A stretch of 30,099 nt of DNA, taken from the NCBI GenBank assembly GCA_036796215.1, contig DAIRDJ010000038.1, positions 1 through 30,099 of the forward strand, given 5' to 3'. The notes under the pieces are model-generated. The model searched no databases, was not told the DNA's origin, and saw only the letters and a list, made by a program, of their open reading frames with translations. The position numbers and the translations under genes are program-made. Positions 1 through 7,261 of this stretch are shown here, piece after piece; the first letter of the stretch is position 1, and the number at the start of each line of letters is the position of its first letter. This DNA comes from SLRI01 sp036796215. GTDB lineage: Bacteria > Pseudomonadota > Alphaproteobacteria > Geminicoccales > Geminicoccaceae.

Positions 1-93
1 ACAATCAAGATTTGAGAATCGGGAAATGATTCCACGTAATAGGAATTTGCTCTAGAATTATGGATAATCAGGTATTGGAATCGAGAATCTTGG

Positions 94-146
94 CATTGTT
101 TTTCCTCCCTTGTGCATGAAACAGCGTATACATAGAAGCATGCCTT
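94..146 (-). promoter_or_regulatory. Second copy of the GntR-operon control core with an orphan start
   Basis: Bases 126-144 match 3442-3460 in the divergent control region: GTATACATAG, two differing bases, then GCATGC. On the minus strand the block is followed by a strong Shine-Dalgarno (GGGAGGAA, near 102-113) and an ATG at 94-96. The frame that follows stops after 12 codons (MPRFSIPIPDYP), so no gene remains. The layout of operator, Shine-Dalgarno and ATG mirrors the leftward promoter at 3420-3460. I infer an old target promoter of the same regulator whose gene was lost or replaced. Confidence 0.45.
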
Positions 147-208
147 GTGTCGAGTTGAGAGCGGCGGTGCAAAATTTGTCCACGGTAGCGGCGGTGTCGG
201 CGGCTTGG

Positions 209-445
209 TGTCGCGTAGCCCTTGAATCTGAGACGCGGCGCGTTCGAGGTCATTTTTTGCCTCTAGAGGTGAGATTCCGTCGTCATCCGCCAGAATTTCC
301 CCTCTTTTGCAACCAACCACTCGAACCCTGTCTCGGCTTTGGCGGCAAGAATATCGCATTCAAGGGCAACATCTCTTGTCTAATGGTAAAGATTGAGCAT
401 TGAATGCAATGGATTTTCCGTCTCGCATTCAAGGGCTACGTGACA
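209..445. repeat. 27-bp inverted repeats bounding a 237-bp MITE-like block
   Basis: Bases 209-235 and the reverse complement of 419-445 agree at 24 of 27 positions; both arms start TGTC[G/A]CGTAGCCCTTGAAT. A further partial copy of the right arm (TCGCATTCAAGGGC) lies inside at 354-367, in the same orientation as 423-436. Inverted ends plus a subterminal repeat resemble IS ends, and multiple end repeats are typical of the IS21 family. No transposase is present and I see no clear target-site duplication. It could be a MITE or an internally deleted IS. Confidence 0.5.
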
Positions 446-510
446 GCGGGGCAAGCAACTGTCCTTGATGTGTGCATAGTCGGCGCTTGATCAGGCGGAG
501 GCGGGCCAGT

Positions 511-1212
511 TCAGACGGTGTGAAAACCGTGGCGTTCCAGCAGGCTCAGCATCAGGTTCTTGGCTCGCCGCCGGTGGTCGCGATGGATTTGGCGGGCGCG
601 GTCAGCATCGCCTGTCGCAATGGCCTCGACCAAGGCGCGGTGGTCGGCATTGGACTGGTCGGGGCAAGGACGGATAAACAGAGTAAGCAACCGGGCCCGC
701 CGGACCTGATCGGAGAACGTCGCCACCACCTGCTCCAGCCGCCTGTTTCCGGCCAGTGCGACCAGAAGCCCGTGGAACCGGTCGTCAGCATCGGCCCAGG
801 CTGTCCGGTCGTCGCGAGACAGCGCGTCTTCCATCTCTTCAATTGACTCGCGAAGGCGGACCAGGTCCGCATCGGACGGGCGGCGGCGCGCAAGTTCGAG
901 GGCCGCCAGCGATTCCAGTTCGCTCAGGACCGAATAAATCTCGTCCATGTCCCGCGGCGAGATCGGCAGAACCCTGACCCCCCGGCGCGGCACCACCTCG
1001 ACCAGTCCCTGACCCTCGAGGATGATCGCGGCCTCGCGCACCGGGGTGCGTGACATGCCCAGCATTGCCGCCAGTTCGACCTCCAGATGGTGCGAACCGG
1101 GGGGCAGGCGGTTGGTCACGATCATGTCGCGCAACAAGGTCACCGCGCGCTGCACCTGACTTAGGGTACGCTTGGGGGTGGGGGCGGCGGCGGCGTGGGC
1201 GTGGTCAGGCAT
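511..1212 (-). CDS. GntR-family (FadR/FCD) transcriptional regulator
   Basis: This 233-residue protein has an N-terminal winged helix-turn-helix (about residues 15-80; the segment with LEVELAAMLGMSRTPVREA is the recognition part) followed by an all-helical FCD ligand-binding domain (about 90-220; ELESLAALELA, DDRFHGLLVALAGN). FCD regulators usually repress catabolic operons and release DNA when they bind an organic acid, often through metal-coordinating Asp and His residues. The ATG overlaps the end of the oxidoreductase gene by 8 bp, so it is the last gene of a three-gene operon. It probably binds the TGTATACA palindrome at 3441-3448 and controls both divergent operons. The family is clear; the effector is unknown. 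Confidence 0.9.
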   Translation of the reverse strand: MPDHAHAAAAPTPKRTLSQVQRAVTLLRDMIVTNRLPPGSHHLEVELAAMLGMSRTPVREAAIILEGQGLVEVVPRRGVRVLPISPRDMDEIYSVLSELESLAALELARRRPSDADLVRLRESIEEMEDALSRDDRTAWADADDRFHGLLVALAGNRRLEQVVATFSDQVRRARLLTLFIRPCPDQSNADHRALVEAIATGDADRARQIHRDHRRRAKNLMLSLLERHGFHTV

Positions 1213-2275
1213 GGCGGGTCTCGAGATCGGCGGCTGGCGCCAGTCGGACCCTAACCCCTTCGCCGGCCGAGCGATAGACCGCGCCCTCGATCTCGATCAC
1301 GCGCAGATAGTCGGGGGCGGCGTTCTCCAGCGGCGCACGGCTGGTCAGATGGGCGATCACATGGGCCTGCAGGGCATGGACGCAATCGCCCCCGAACCGG
1401 TCACGCGGCCATGGCGCGGGCAGGGGTTCGGCCACCGCAGCGCCACGCGCGCGGCGCCACAATTGCCCGTGCCCGTCCAGCGCAAGGCTGGCCTCGGTCC
1501 CCTCGACAAGCGCCTCGCCCATGGTCAGGCGGAGGTTTTCGGCGGCATGGTCCAGCAGGCGGTTGCCGTCGAAGACCGCCCGCCGCCCGTCATCCCAGCC
1601 GAACACGACGACTCCCGCATCCTCGCCCGCGATGGCCGGGTTGAGGCGGTGCAGGTCGGCCCAGACCCAGCCGGGATCGCCGAACAGATAGCGGAAGCTG
1701 TCGATCCAGTGCACACCGGTCTCGTGGATCAAAAAGCGCGGCATGGTCTGGAAATACGGCTGCCGGTCCAGATAGGCGCGCGGGCCCTGCCCGTCGCCGG
1801 GGCGCAACCGGAAACTCAGGCGCAGCGGCTGGCCCAGATCACCCCGGGCAAGGCTGCGCGCCATGGCACGGTACCACGGCTGAAAGCGGAAGTTCTCGTG
1901 GACGGCGCAGACGGCGCCGGCGGCGGCGATGCGGGCGGTGGCGGCGCGGGCCGTGGGCAGGTCGCCACAGAACGGTTTCTGACAGATCAGCGTCCGCACC
2001 CCGCAGGCCAGCGCCGCGTCGATCAGTCCGGCATGGGCGGCGGGCGGGGCGGCGATATCCACGATATCCGGCGCGGTCGCGGCGATCAGGGCGGGCAGGT
2101 CAGGTCCGGTGGCGATGTCGGGGCGGTCCGGGGCAAGGTCGGCCACCACGGCGCGCGCGCGCCCCGCGTCCAGATCGCACAGCCCGACAAACTGCGCGCC
2201 CGGCATCCTGAGCCAACTGTCGACATGGAGGCGGGCGAAAAAGCCCGCGCCGACTGTCAGGACCCGCTGCGTCAT
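1205..2275 (-). CDS. Gfo/Idh/MocA-family NAD(P)-dependent oxidoreductase
   Basis: This 356-residue protein starts with a Rossmann fold (VGAGFFARLHVDSWLRMPG) and continues with the catalytic-lysine motif typical of the family (CQKPFCGDLPTA, normally EKP) and a C-terminal alpha/beta domain with HETGVHWIDSFRY, which supplies the conserved His. Members oxidise sugars, inositols or sugar lactone precursors at a hydroxyl carbon. It overlaps the dehydrogenase upstream by 4 bp (ATGA) and the GntR gene downstream by 8 bp. In this island it is a good candidate for the first oxidation of the sugar. The glutamate of the usual EKP motif is Gln here, which is a tolerated variation. The substrate cannot be deduced. 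Confidence 0.9.
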   Translation of the reverse strand: MTQRVLTVGAGFFARLHVDSWLRMPGAQFVGLCDLDAGRARAVVADLAPDRPDIATGPDLPALIAATAPDIVDIAAPPAAHAGLIDAALACGVRTLICQKPFCGDLPTARAATARIAAAGAVCAVHENFRFQPWYRAMARSLARGDLGQPLRLSFRLRPGDGQGPRAYLDRQPYFQTMPRFLIHETGVHWIDSFRYLFGDPGWVWADLHRLNPAIAGEDAGVVVFGWDDGRRAVFDGNRLLDHAAENLRLTMGEALVEGTEASLALDGHGQLWRRARGAAVAEPLPAPWPRDRFGGDCVHALQAHVIAHLTSRAPLENAAPDYLRVIEIEGAVYRSAGEGVRVRLAPAADLETRHA

Positions 2276-3420
2276 CCGCCCTCCGCCCAGGCAGCAGCGA
2301 CCGCATCGGCCATTGCCTTCGTGCTGTCCGTGCCGCCCAGATCGGGGGTGCGCACCCGCCCCGCGGTCAGCACGCGCGCCACGGCGGCCTGCAAGCGCGC
2401 GGCGCCAGCGCTCAGGTCCGGCGATCCGCGTTCCGTGCCCAGCCAGTCCAGCATCATGGCCGCCGACAGGATCATCGCCAGCGGATTGGCCACGCCGCGC
2501 CCGGCAATGTCCGGCGCCGAGCCATGGCAGGGCTGGAACAGCGCGATCCCGTCACCGATATCGGCCGACGGCGCCAGCCCGAGCGAGCCCATCAACCCTG
2601 CCCCCAGGTCCGACAGGATGTCGCCGAACATGTTCTCGGTCACCAGCACATCGAACATCCGCGGCTTTTGCACCATCCACAATGCCGTGGCGTCGACATA
2701 GGCACAATCCGCCTCGATGTCAGGGTGACGGGCGGCGACTTCAAGAAAGATCTTTCGGAAGAACGCGAAGGACAAGAAAACATTGGCCTTGTCGATGCAA
2801 TGCACCCGACCCGGCCCGCGGCCGGCGGCCCTGCGCTGGCGGGCGAGGCGGAACGCGAAGTCGAACAGCTTCTCGGATGTGGCACGGGTGATCACCAGCG
2901 TCTCGCGTGCTTCGGCATCGCCCTCGACGACACCCTTGCCATGCGAGGCAAACAACCCCTCGGTCGATTCGCGGATCAGCACGAAATCCACGCCCGCCAT
3001 TCGCTCGGGGCGCAGCGGGCTGTCCTGCCCCGGCAACTGGAACACCGGCCGCACACCGGCATAGAGGCCCAGTTTCTGGCGCAGTTCGATCTGGGGCGAG
3101 ATCTCGGTTCCGTCCGGATAGCGGACCGAGGGCAGGCCCACCGCCGACAGCAGGATGGCGTCGGCCATCCGGGCCGCTTGCAGCGAGCTTTCCGGCAGCG
3201 ATTCGCCATGATCGCGGTAGTGCATGGCCCCAGCGGGCAGGTGCTCGAACGCGAAGGCGCGGCCGAGGTTGGCGGCAATGGTTTCGAGCAGCGCGACCGT
3301 GGGCTGCATGATCTCGGGCCCGATCCCGTCACCGTCAAAGACGGCGATCCTGAAGGCATTGGTTCCAGTGGGGGCAAGGGTTCCGGGTTGGCTCCGGGGC
3401 AGGGGCGCGGCAAGGGTCAT
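2272..3420 (-). CDS. Isocitrate/isopropylmalate dehydrogenase family enzyme (tartrate-dehydrogenase-like)
   Basis: This 382-residue beta-decarboxylating dehydrogenase catalyses NAD(P)- and metal-dependent oxidative decarboxylation of 2-hydroxy acids. Visible family motifs: GDGIGPEI (30-37), substrate arginines in ELRQKLGLYAGVRP (112-125), RESTEG (150-155), catalytic lysine in DKANVF (210-215), catalytic aspartate in YVDATA (241-246), metal-binding DILSDLGAGLMGSLG (267-281) and nucleotide-binding CHGSAPDIAG (298-307). I take the ATG at 3418-3420, which has GGAG 8 bases upstream; a much longer open frame continues upstream but runs back through the promoter and the opposite transporter gene. 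As first gene of the leftward operon it may act on tartrate, malate or an isopropylmalate-like acid. It is unlikely to be leuB, since no leucine genes are nearby. Confidence 0.9.
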   Translation of the reverse strand: MTLAAPLPRSQPGTLAPTGTNAFRIAVFDGDGIGPEIMQPTVALLETIAANLGRAFAFEHLPAGAMHYRDHGESLPESSLQAARMADAILLSAVGLPSVRYPDGTEISPQIELRQKLGLYAGVRPVFQLPGQDSPLRPERMAGVDFVLIRESTEGLFASHGKGVVEGDAEARETLVITRATSEKLFDFAFRLARQRRAAGRGPGRVHCIDKANVFLSFAFFRKIFLEVAARHPDIEADCAYVDATALWMVQKPRMFDVLVTENMFGDILSDLGAGLMGSLGLAPSADIGDGIALFQPCHGSAPDIAGRGVANPLAMILSAAMMLDWLGTERGSPDLSAGAARLQAAVARVLTAGRVRTPDLGGTDSTKAMADAVAAAWAEGG

Positions 3421-3540
3421 TGCAGTCTCCGAAGTGTTGATGTATACATAGCCGCATGCGTTGCTGTTGACAATGCGTTTATTAGTGCATATACAAACGC
3501 ATCCGCCCAGCGATGATGGGTCGGCTTTCGGGGAGGAAGA
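3421..3540. promoter_or_regulatory. Divergent promoter/operator region between the two operons
   Basis: Rightward promoter: TTGACA (3467-3472), 17-bp spacer, TATACA (3490-3495), then the Shine-Dalgarno GGGAGGAAGA directly before the TctC ATG at 3541. Leftward promoter: TTGTCA read on the minus strand (3473-3468), 17-bp spacer, TATGTA (3450-3445). The two -35 boxes therefore overlap in TTGACAA. A perfect palindrome TGTATACA (3441-3448), the type bound by GntR/FCD proteins, sits on the leftward -10. ATGCGTTT (3473-3480) and AAACGCAT (3495-3502) form an exact inverted repeat around the rightward -10. One regulator could thus shut both operons. Confidence 0.7.
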
Positions 3541-4551
3541 ATGATGCGAACTAGCCTGGCTGTGTTGGCGCTCGGGGCTGTGGGCGTTATGGCGGCTGTG
3601 CCCGCTGCACTGGCGCAATCCTATCCGTTCCGTGACATTACCGCGGTGGTGGTCTGGGGCGCGGGCGGCGGCACGGATGTAATCAACCGCATGTTCATGG
3701 CCGAGATGGAGCGCCATCTGCCGGTTTCGATCACTGTCACCAACGTCACCGGGGGCGTGGCGGGATCGAACGGGATGGTTCACGTCATGAACCAACCCGT
3801 CGATGGATATACCCTCGCGGGGATCGCGGATTCGAACGTCACCGCCTCCGTGCAGGGCGGCTTTCCGCACCGGTTCGACTATTGGTATCCGTTCATCATC
3901 GGCGGCTCGCCGGGGGTTCTGTCGGTCAATGCCGACGCGCCGTGGCAGACGCTGGAGGAACTGATCGAGGCCGCGCATGCAGCACCTGGAACCATCCCGG
4001 CCGGCGCCTCGGGATCGGGGTCGATCCACCACCTGAACCTTCTGGCGCTGGAACAGGGGAGCGGTGCGTCGTTCCGGTTCGTGCCCTTCGCCGGATCGGC
4101 CCCGTCGCAAGAGGCGGCGGTCACCGGCGAGGTGATGGTTGTCGCCACCTCGCTGGCCGAACAGCAGGCGCTGATTCGGGGTGGGCAGATCCGCCCGCTG
4201 GCCATGCTGGTGCCCGAAGAAGGGCAGATCGAGGGCATCACCATCCCCAGCGCCTTTGCCGACTATCCGGAACTGGCAGGGTTCCTGCCACTGCGCCAGA
4301 TGCTGGCCTTTGCGGTTCCCAGCGAAAGCCCGGACGAGGTGATCGCCACCCTGAGCACCGCCTTTGAGGCGGCGATTGCGGAACCGGCGGTCAGCGAATG
4401 GGCGGCGAACAATTTCTACAGCATCGCGGGCATCCACGGGCCCGACGCGCAGGCGCTGTTCGCGGGCCATGAAAGCAAGTTCGCCTGGACTCTGCACGAA
4501 CTGGGCATTGCCACCGTCGACCCCGCGAGCCTGGGTATCCCCCGGCCCTGA
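3541..4551 (+). CDS. TTT transporter periplasmic substrate-binding protein (TctC/Bug family)
   Basis: This 336-residue protein has a Sec signal peptide (MMRTSLAVLALGAVGVMAA..., probable cleavage after ALA near residue 25). The mature part shows the Bug-fold layout: YPFRDITAVVVWGAGGGTDVINR, a typical ligand-loop region, and the later GLAGSNG-like segment GGVAGSNGMVHV. It binds carboxylic acids in the periplasm and hands them to the TctA/TctB membrane proteins. It starts the rightward operon just after GGGAGGAAGA and is followed by tctB and tctA homologues, so the whole transporter is present. The ligand cannot be read from sequence; neighbouring enzymes suggest a sugar acid or hydroxy acid. 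Confidence 0.92.
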   Translation: MMRTSLAVLALGAVGVMAAVPAALAQSYPFRDITAVVVWGAGGGTDVINRMFMAEMERHLPVSITVTNVTGGVAGSNGMVHVMNQPVDGYTLAGIADSNVTASVQGGFPHRFDYWYPFIIGGSPGVLSVNADAPWQTLEELIEAAHAAPGTIPAGASGSGSIHHLNLLALEQGSGASFRFVPFAGSAPSQEAAVTGEVMVVATSLAEQQALIRGGQIRPLAMLVPEEGQIEGITIPSAFADYPELAGFLPLRQMLAFAVPSESPDEVIATLSTAFEAAIAEPAVSEWAANNFYSIAGIHGPDAQALFAGHESKFAWTLHELGIATVDPASLGIPRP

Positions 4552-4637
4552 GGTTGCCACTTCCTGCCCCGGCTGGCCAGAGACGGTTGGCCGGGGCATC
4601 CTGTCTGTGTCGAACGTTGTTGCCCAAGGCCGCCAGG

Positions 4638-5414
4638 ATGGACCGGAATCAAGCAGACGCCATCGTGATCCGGCGCCGACAGGACTTCTGGACGAGCCTT
4701 GTCCTGATCGCGGTCAGTATTTTCTTCCTTTGGCGCACCAGCCTATTGCCCTTTGCCGGCGCCCGGGGCGGCGGTGTCGGGGCGGGGCACTGGTACATGT
4801 CAGCCGCGCTGGTCCCGTTCGTGATCTTCGGTGCCCTGCTGGTGCTTTCCGCGGCGCTGCTGGTCATCGCGCTGCGGCAGGGGGGCGCGCCGCAGGGTCT
4901 GCCGCCGGTCTGGCCATGGGCCCGCTCTGCCGAGGGGGGGCGCATTCTGGCCTGCGCGGCGATCGTTCTGGCCTATATCTTTGCGCTGGTGCCGCGTGTC
5001 GATTTCACGCTGGCCAGTGCGCTGGTGGTCATGGCGCTGATCGCGGGGTTTCATCAGCCCCGGCCCCGCGCCACCCGAGTCGCGCTGGTGGCCGTTCTGA
5101 TCCCCTCGGCCTATGCGCTGGCGGTGAACTTTCCCCGCAGCCGCTGGGCCGCGCCCCATGACGACGACTGGCTGACACTGGCCGCCTTTGCCGCGCTGGT
5201 CATCGTGACATGGACGCAGGCGCGGCGGGCCCGGCAACTTGACATCTGGCTGAAGATCGCCCCGGCCATGGCGCTGATCCTGCCGCTGTTTCTGATGTGC
5301 GCAATGGCGTTCGGGTTCCGGCAGAACGTGCCCAACCGGACCGGACTGGTCTTTGCACAGGTCGAATACCACTACTACGTCACCTGGCGGCCCTGGGTGC
5401 AGGGGCGGCGGTAA
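4638..5414 (+). CDS. TTT transporter small membrane subunit (TctB family)
   Basis: This 258-residue integral membrane protein starts at the ATG at 4638 (MDRNQADAIVIRRRQDFW); the upstream in-frame extension is low-complexity and lacks TctB features. Hydrophobic segments occur around residues 15-35, 55-78, 95-115, 118-140, 150-190 and 195-225. That is more than the four of a typical small subunit, so it belongs to the longer TctB type. It forms the membrane complex with TctA, whose start codon overlaps its TAA stop (A of TAA is A of ATG at 5414), implying translational coupling. Confidence 0.85.
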   Translation: MDRNQADAIVIRRRQDFWTSLVLIAVSIFFLWRTSLLPFAGARGGGVGAGHWYMSAALVPFVIFGALLVLSAALLVIALRQGGAPQGLPPVWPWARSAEGGRILACAAIVLAYIFALVPRVDFTLASALVVMALIAGFHQPRPRATRVALVAVLIPSAYALAVNFPRSRWAAPHDDDWLTLAAFAALVIVTWTQARRARQLDIWLKIAPAMALILPLFLMCAMAFGFRQNVPNRTGLVFAQVEYHYYVTWRPWVQGRR

Positions 5415-6928
5415 TGGAAACGGTTCTGGCACAGACCACCATGTTCGCCATCAGCTTTCACGCGTTGGCAACAGACCCCATCACCTATGTCTACCTGATC
5501 GCCTCGGTCTGTCTGGGCATCCTGTTCGGGGCTCTGCCCGGGCTGACGGCCACGCTGGCGGTCACCATCCTGACCGGCTTCTTTGGCAACAAGTTCCCGG
5601 TCGAGCAATCGCTGATCGCGCTGATCGGGGCCTATGTGGGCGCGATCTATGGCGGGTCGTACCCGTCGATCCTGCTGAACATTCCCGGCACTGCGGCCTC
5701 CGCGGCGACGGCGCTGGACGGCCACCCGCTGACCAGACAGGGCCGGGGGGGCGAGGCACTGGGGATCACCACCACCGCCAGCGTCATCGGCACGCTCATC
5801 GGAACCGTGTTCCTGCTGTTTCTGGTGGGCCTGCTGCTGGCCGCCGCGCGTCAGATCACCAGCCCCGAAAAGGCGCTGCTGGCGCTGTTCGGCATCCTTG
5901 TCTCGGGCACGCTGATGAGCACCGATCTGGTCATCAAGGGCTGGATCGCCGGATTGATCGGACTGGCGATGGCGATGGTCGGCATGGACCCGATCCTGTC
6001 GGAACACCGGTTCACCTTTGGCTGGTCGTATCTGCTGTCAGGGTTCATGGTGGTGCCGGTGCTGATGGGCTGTTTCGCCATTCCGCAGATCCTGCTGGGG
6101 CTGCGCGACGGCCCGCTGGCCGGTGCCCCGCCGCAGTTGGGCCGGATCCGGCCCCAGATCGGCACCGTGCTGCGGAACGTCCCCACCATCGCGCGGTCAG
6201 GCACCATCGGGGTCGGCGTGGGGGCATTGCCGGGGGTCGGCGAGGATGTGGCGGGCTGGGTCAGCTACGGCACGGCCAAGTCGCTCAGTTCCGAACCCCA
6301 GGCATTCGGCAAGGGGTCGGTGCAAGGCCTGATCTCGTGCGAGACGGCGAACAACGCATGCATCGGCGGCGCGCTGATCCCGCTTCTGGTGCTGGGTATT
6401 CCGGGATCGCCGCCTGCCGCGGCGCTGCTCGGTGCCCTGATGATCAACAATGTCGCCCCCGGTCCGACCATCGACCCGATGCTGATCACGCGGATCGTGG
6501 CGATCCTGGTCATGGCGTCGCTGGCGATTCTGGTGATCGGGCTGTTCACCGCGCGCCTGTTCGTGGCCGTCCTGCGCCTGCCGCAGACGGTGTTCCTGCC
6601 TGCTGTCCTGGTTCTAACCACCATCGGGTCGTTCTCTGTCGGGGGCGGGATCAACGATCTGTTCTTGATGATCGTGGTGGGCGTGATCTCGTTCGCGCTG
6701 ATCCGCATGGATTATCCCATCGCCCCCCTGGTGATCGGAGTCATTCTGGGTGGCATGTTCGATGAAAGCCTGCGGCGGACGCTGTTTCTGTCGGATGGGG
6801 ACCTGTCGGTCTTTGTCACCCGGCCGGGAGCCGCGATCCTTTTGGTATTGTGCGTGGCGCTGGTCTTGTCGCAATTCCCCCCTGTCCGGCGGGGCCTCGA
6901 GCGCCTGATCCGCCGCGTCCCGGCCTAG
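5414..6928 (+). CDS. TTT transporter large membrane subunit (TctA family)
   Basis: This 504-residue, strongly hydrophobic protein has the usual TctA length and roughly twelve membrane segments. Family signatures are clear: LFGALPGLTATLAVTILTGFF near residue 35, GSYPSILLNIPGTAASAATALDG near 80-105, and in the second half GALPGVGEDVAGWVSYG and LLVLGIPGSPPAAALLGALMINNV. The two glycine/proline-rich loops are the inverted-repeat halves that shape the substrate path. The start is the ATG at 5414 overlapping the tctB stop. With TctC and TctB it forms a secondary, ion-driven uptake system. The stop is TAG, rare among the intact genes here. Confidence 0.93.
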   Translation: METVLAQTTMFAISFHALATDPITYVYLIASVCLGILFGALPGLTATLAVTILTGFFGNKFPVEQSLIALIGAYVGAIYGGSYPSILLNIPGTAASAATALDGHPLTRQGRGGEALGITTTASVIGTLIGTVFLLFLVGLLLAAARQITSPEKALLALFGILVSGTLMSTDLVIKGWIAGLIGLAMAMVGMDPILSEHRFTFGWSYLLSGFMVVPVLMGCFAIPQILLGLRDGPLAGAPPQLGRIRPQIGTVLRNVPTIARSGTIGVGVGALPGVGEDVAGWVSYGTAKSLSSEPQAFGKGSVQGLISCETANNACIGGALIPLLVLGIPGSPPAAALLGALMINNVAPGPTIDPMLITRIVAILVMASLAILVIGLFTARLFVAVLRLPQTVFLPAVLVLTTIGSFSVGGGINDLFLMIVVGVISFALIRMDYPIAPLVIGVILGGMFDESLRRTLFLSDGDLSVFVTRPGAAILLVLCVALVLSQFPPVRRGLERLIRRVPA

Positions 6929-6940
6929 GGAGAGCCGCCG

Positions 6941-7261
6941 ATCTATTGCGTCACTGTCCGTTTCGATATTCTGCCCGACCGGGTGCAGGACTTTCGGCCG
7001 CTGATGCGCGGGCAGGCCCGGACCTCGCTGTCCGAGGAATCCGGCTGTCACCGGTTCGAGGTCTGGACAGACCCCGACCGCCCCGCACAGGTCTGGCTGC
7101 ATGAGGTGTATGCCGACCGAGCGGCCTTTGACCGGCATCTGGCCACGCCGCATGTCGCCACCTTTGATGCGGCGGTCGCGCCGCTGATCATCGGCAAGGC
7201 GGTTGAGACCTGGTCGGTGGCCGAGGCGGGGCAGGACATGGAGACAAAGGCAAGCGCATGA
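6941..7261 (+). CDS. ABM-fold (antibiotic biosynthesis monooxygenase-like) small protein
   Basis: This protein of about 106 residues has a dimeric ferredoxin-like ABM fold: IYCVTVRFDILPDRVQDFRP gives the first strand and helix, ESGCHRFEVWTDPD the second hairpin, VWLHEVYADRAAFDRHLATPHV the hallmark strand-helix. The fold includes cofactor-free monooxygenases and isomerase-like accessory enzymes. There is no ATG or GTG in frame before the conserved first strand; the first GTG (6983) would delete it. A Shine-Dalgarno-like GGGAGA lies 7 bases before an ATC at 6941, so I propose initiation at AUC. The end overlaps the next gene (ATGA). It may handle an unstable lactone or oxidation product in the pathway. 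Confidence 0.75.
   Translation: MYCVTVRFDILPDRVQDFRPLMRGQARTSLSEESGCHRFEVWTDPDRPAQVWLHEVYADRAAFDRHLATPHVATFDAAVAPLIIGKAVETWSVAEAGQDMETKASA

Larger units (their letters stand above)
1..510. other. AT-richer left edge with no convincing gene
   Basis: This stretch is visibly richer in A and T than everything to its right, especially bases 1-120. No open frame in it has a recognisable domain or coding-like composition. It contains a promoter/operator-like block (about 94-146) and a pair of inverted repeats (209-235 and 419-445), listed separately. It lies downstream of the GntR gene, which ends at 511. I read it as remnant or mobile DNA at the left boundary of the catabolic island. Confidence 0.6.

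Noticed and set aside
2272..4599. 775-codon minus-strand open frame extending beyond the dehydrogenase
   Set aside because: The part past 3420 runs antisense through the TctC gene and across its promoter; it is a GC-rich shadow frame, and the true start is the ATG at 3420.
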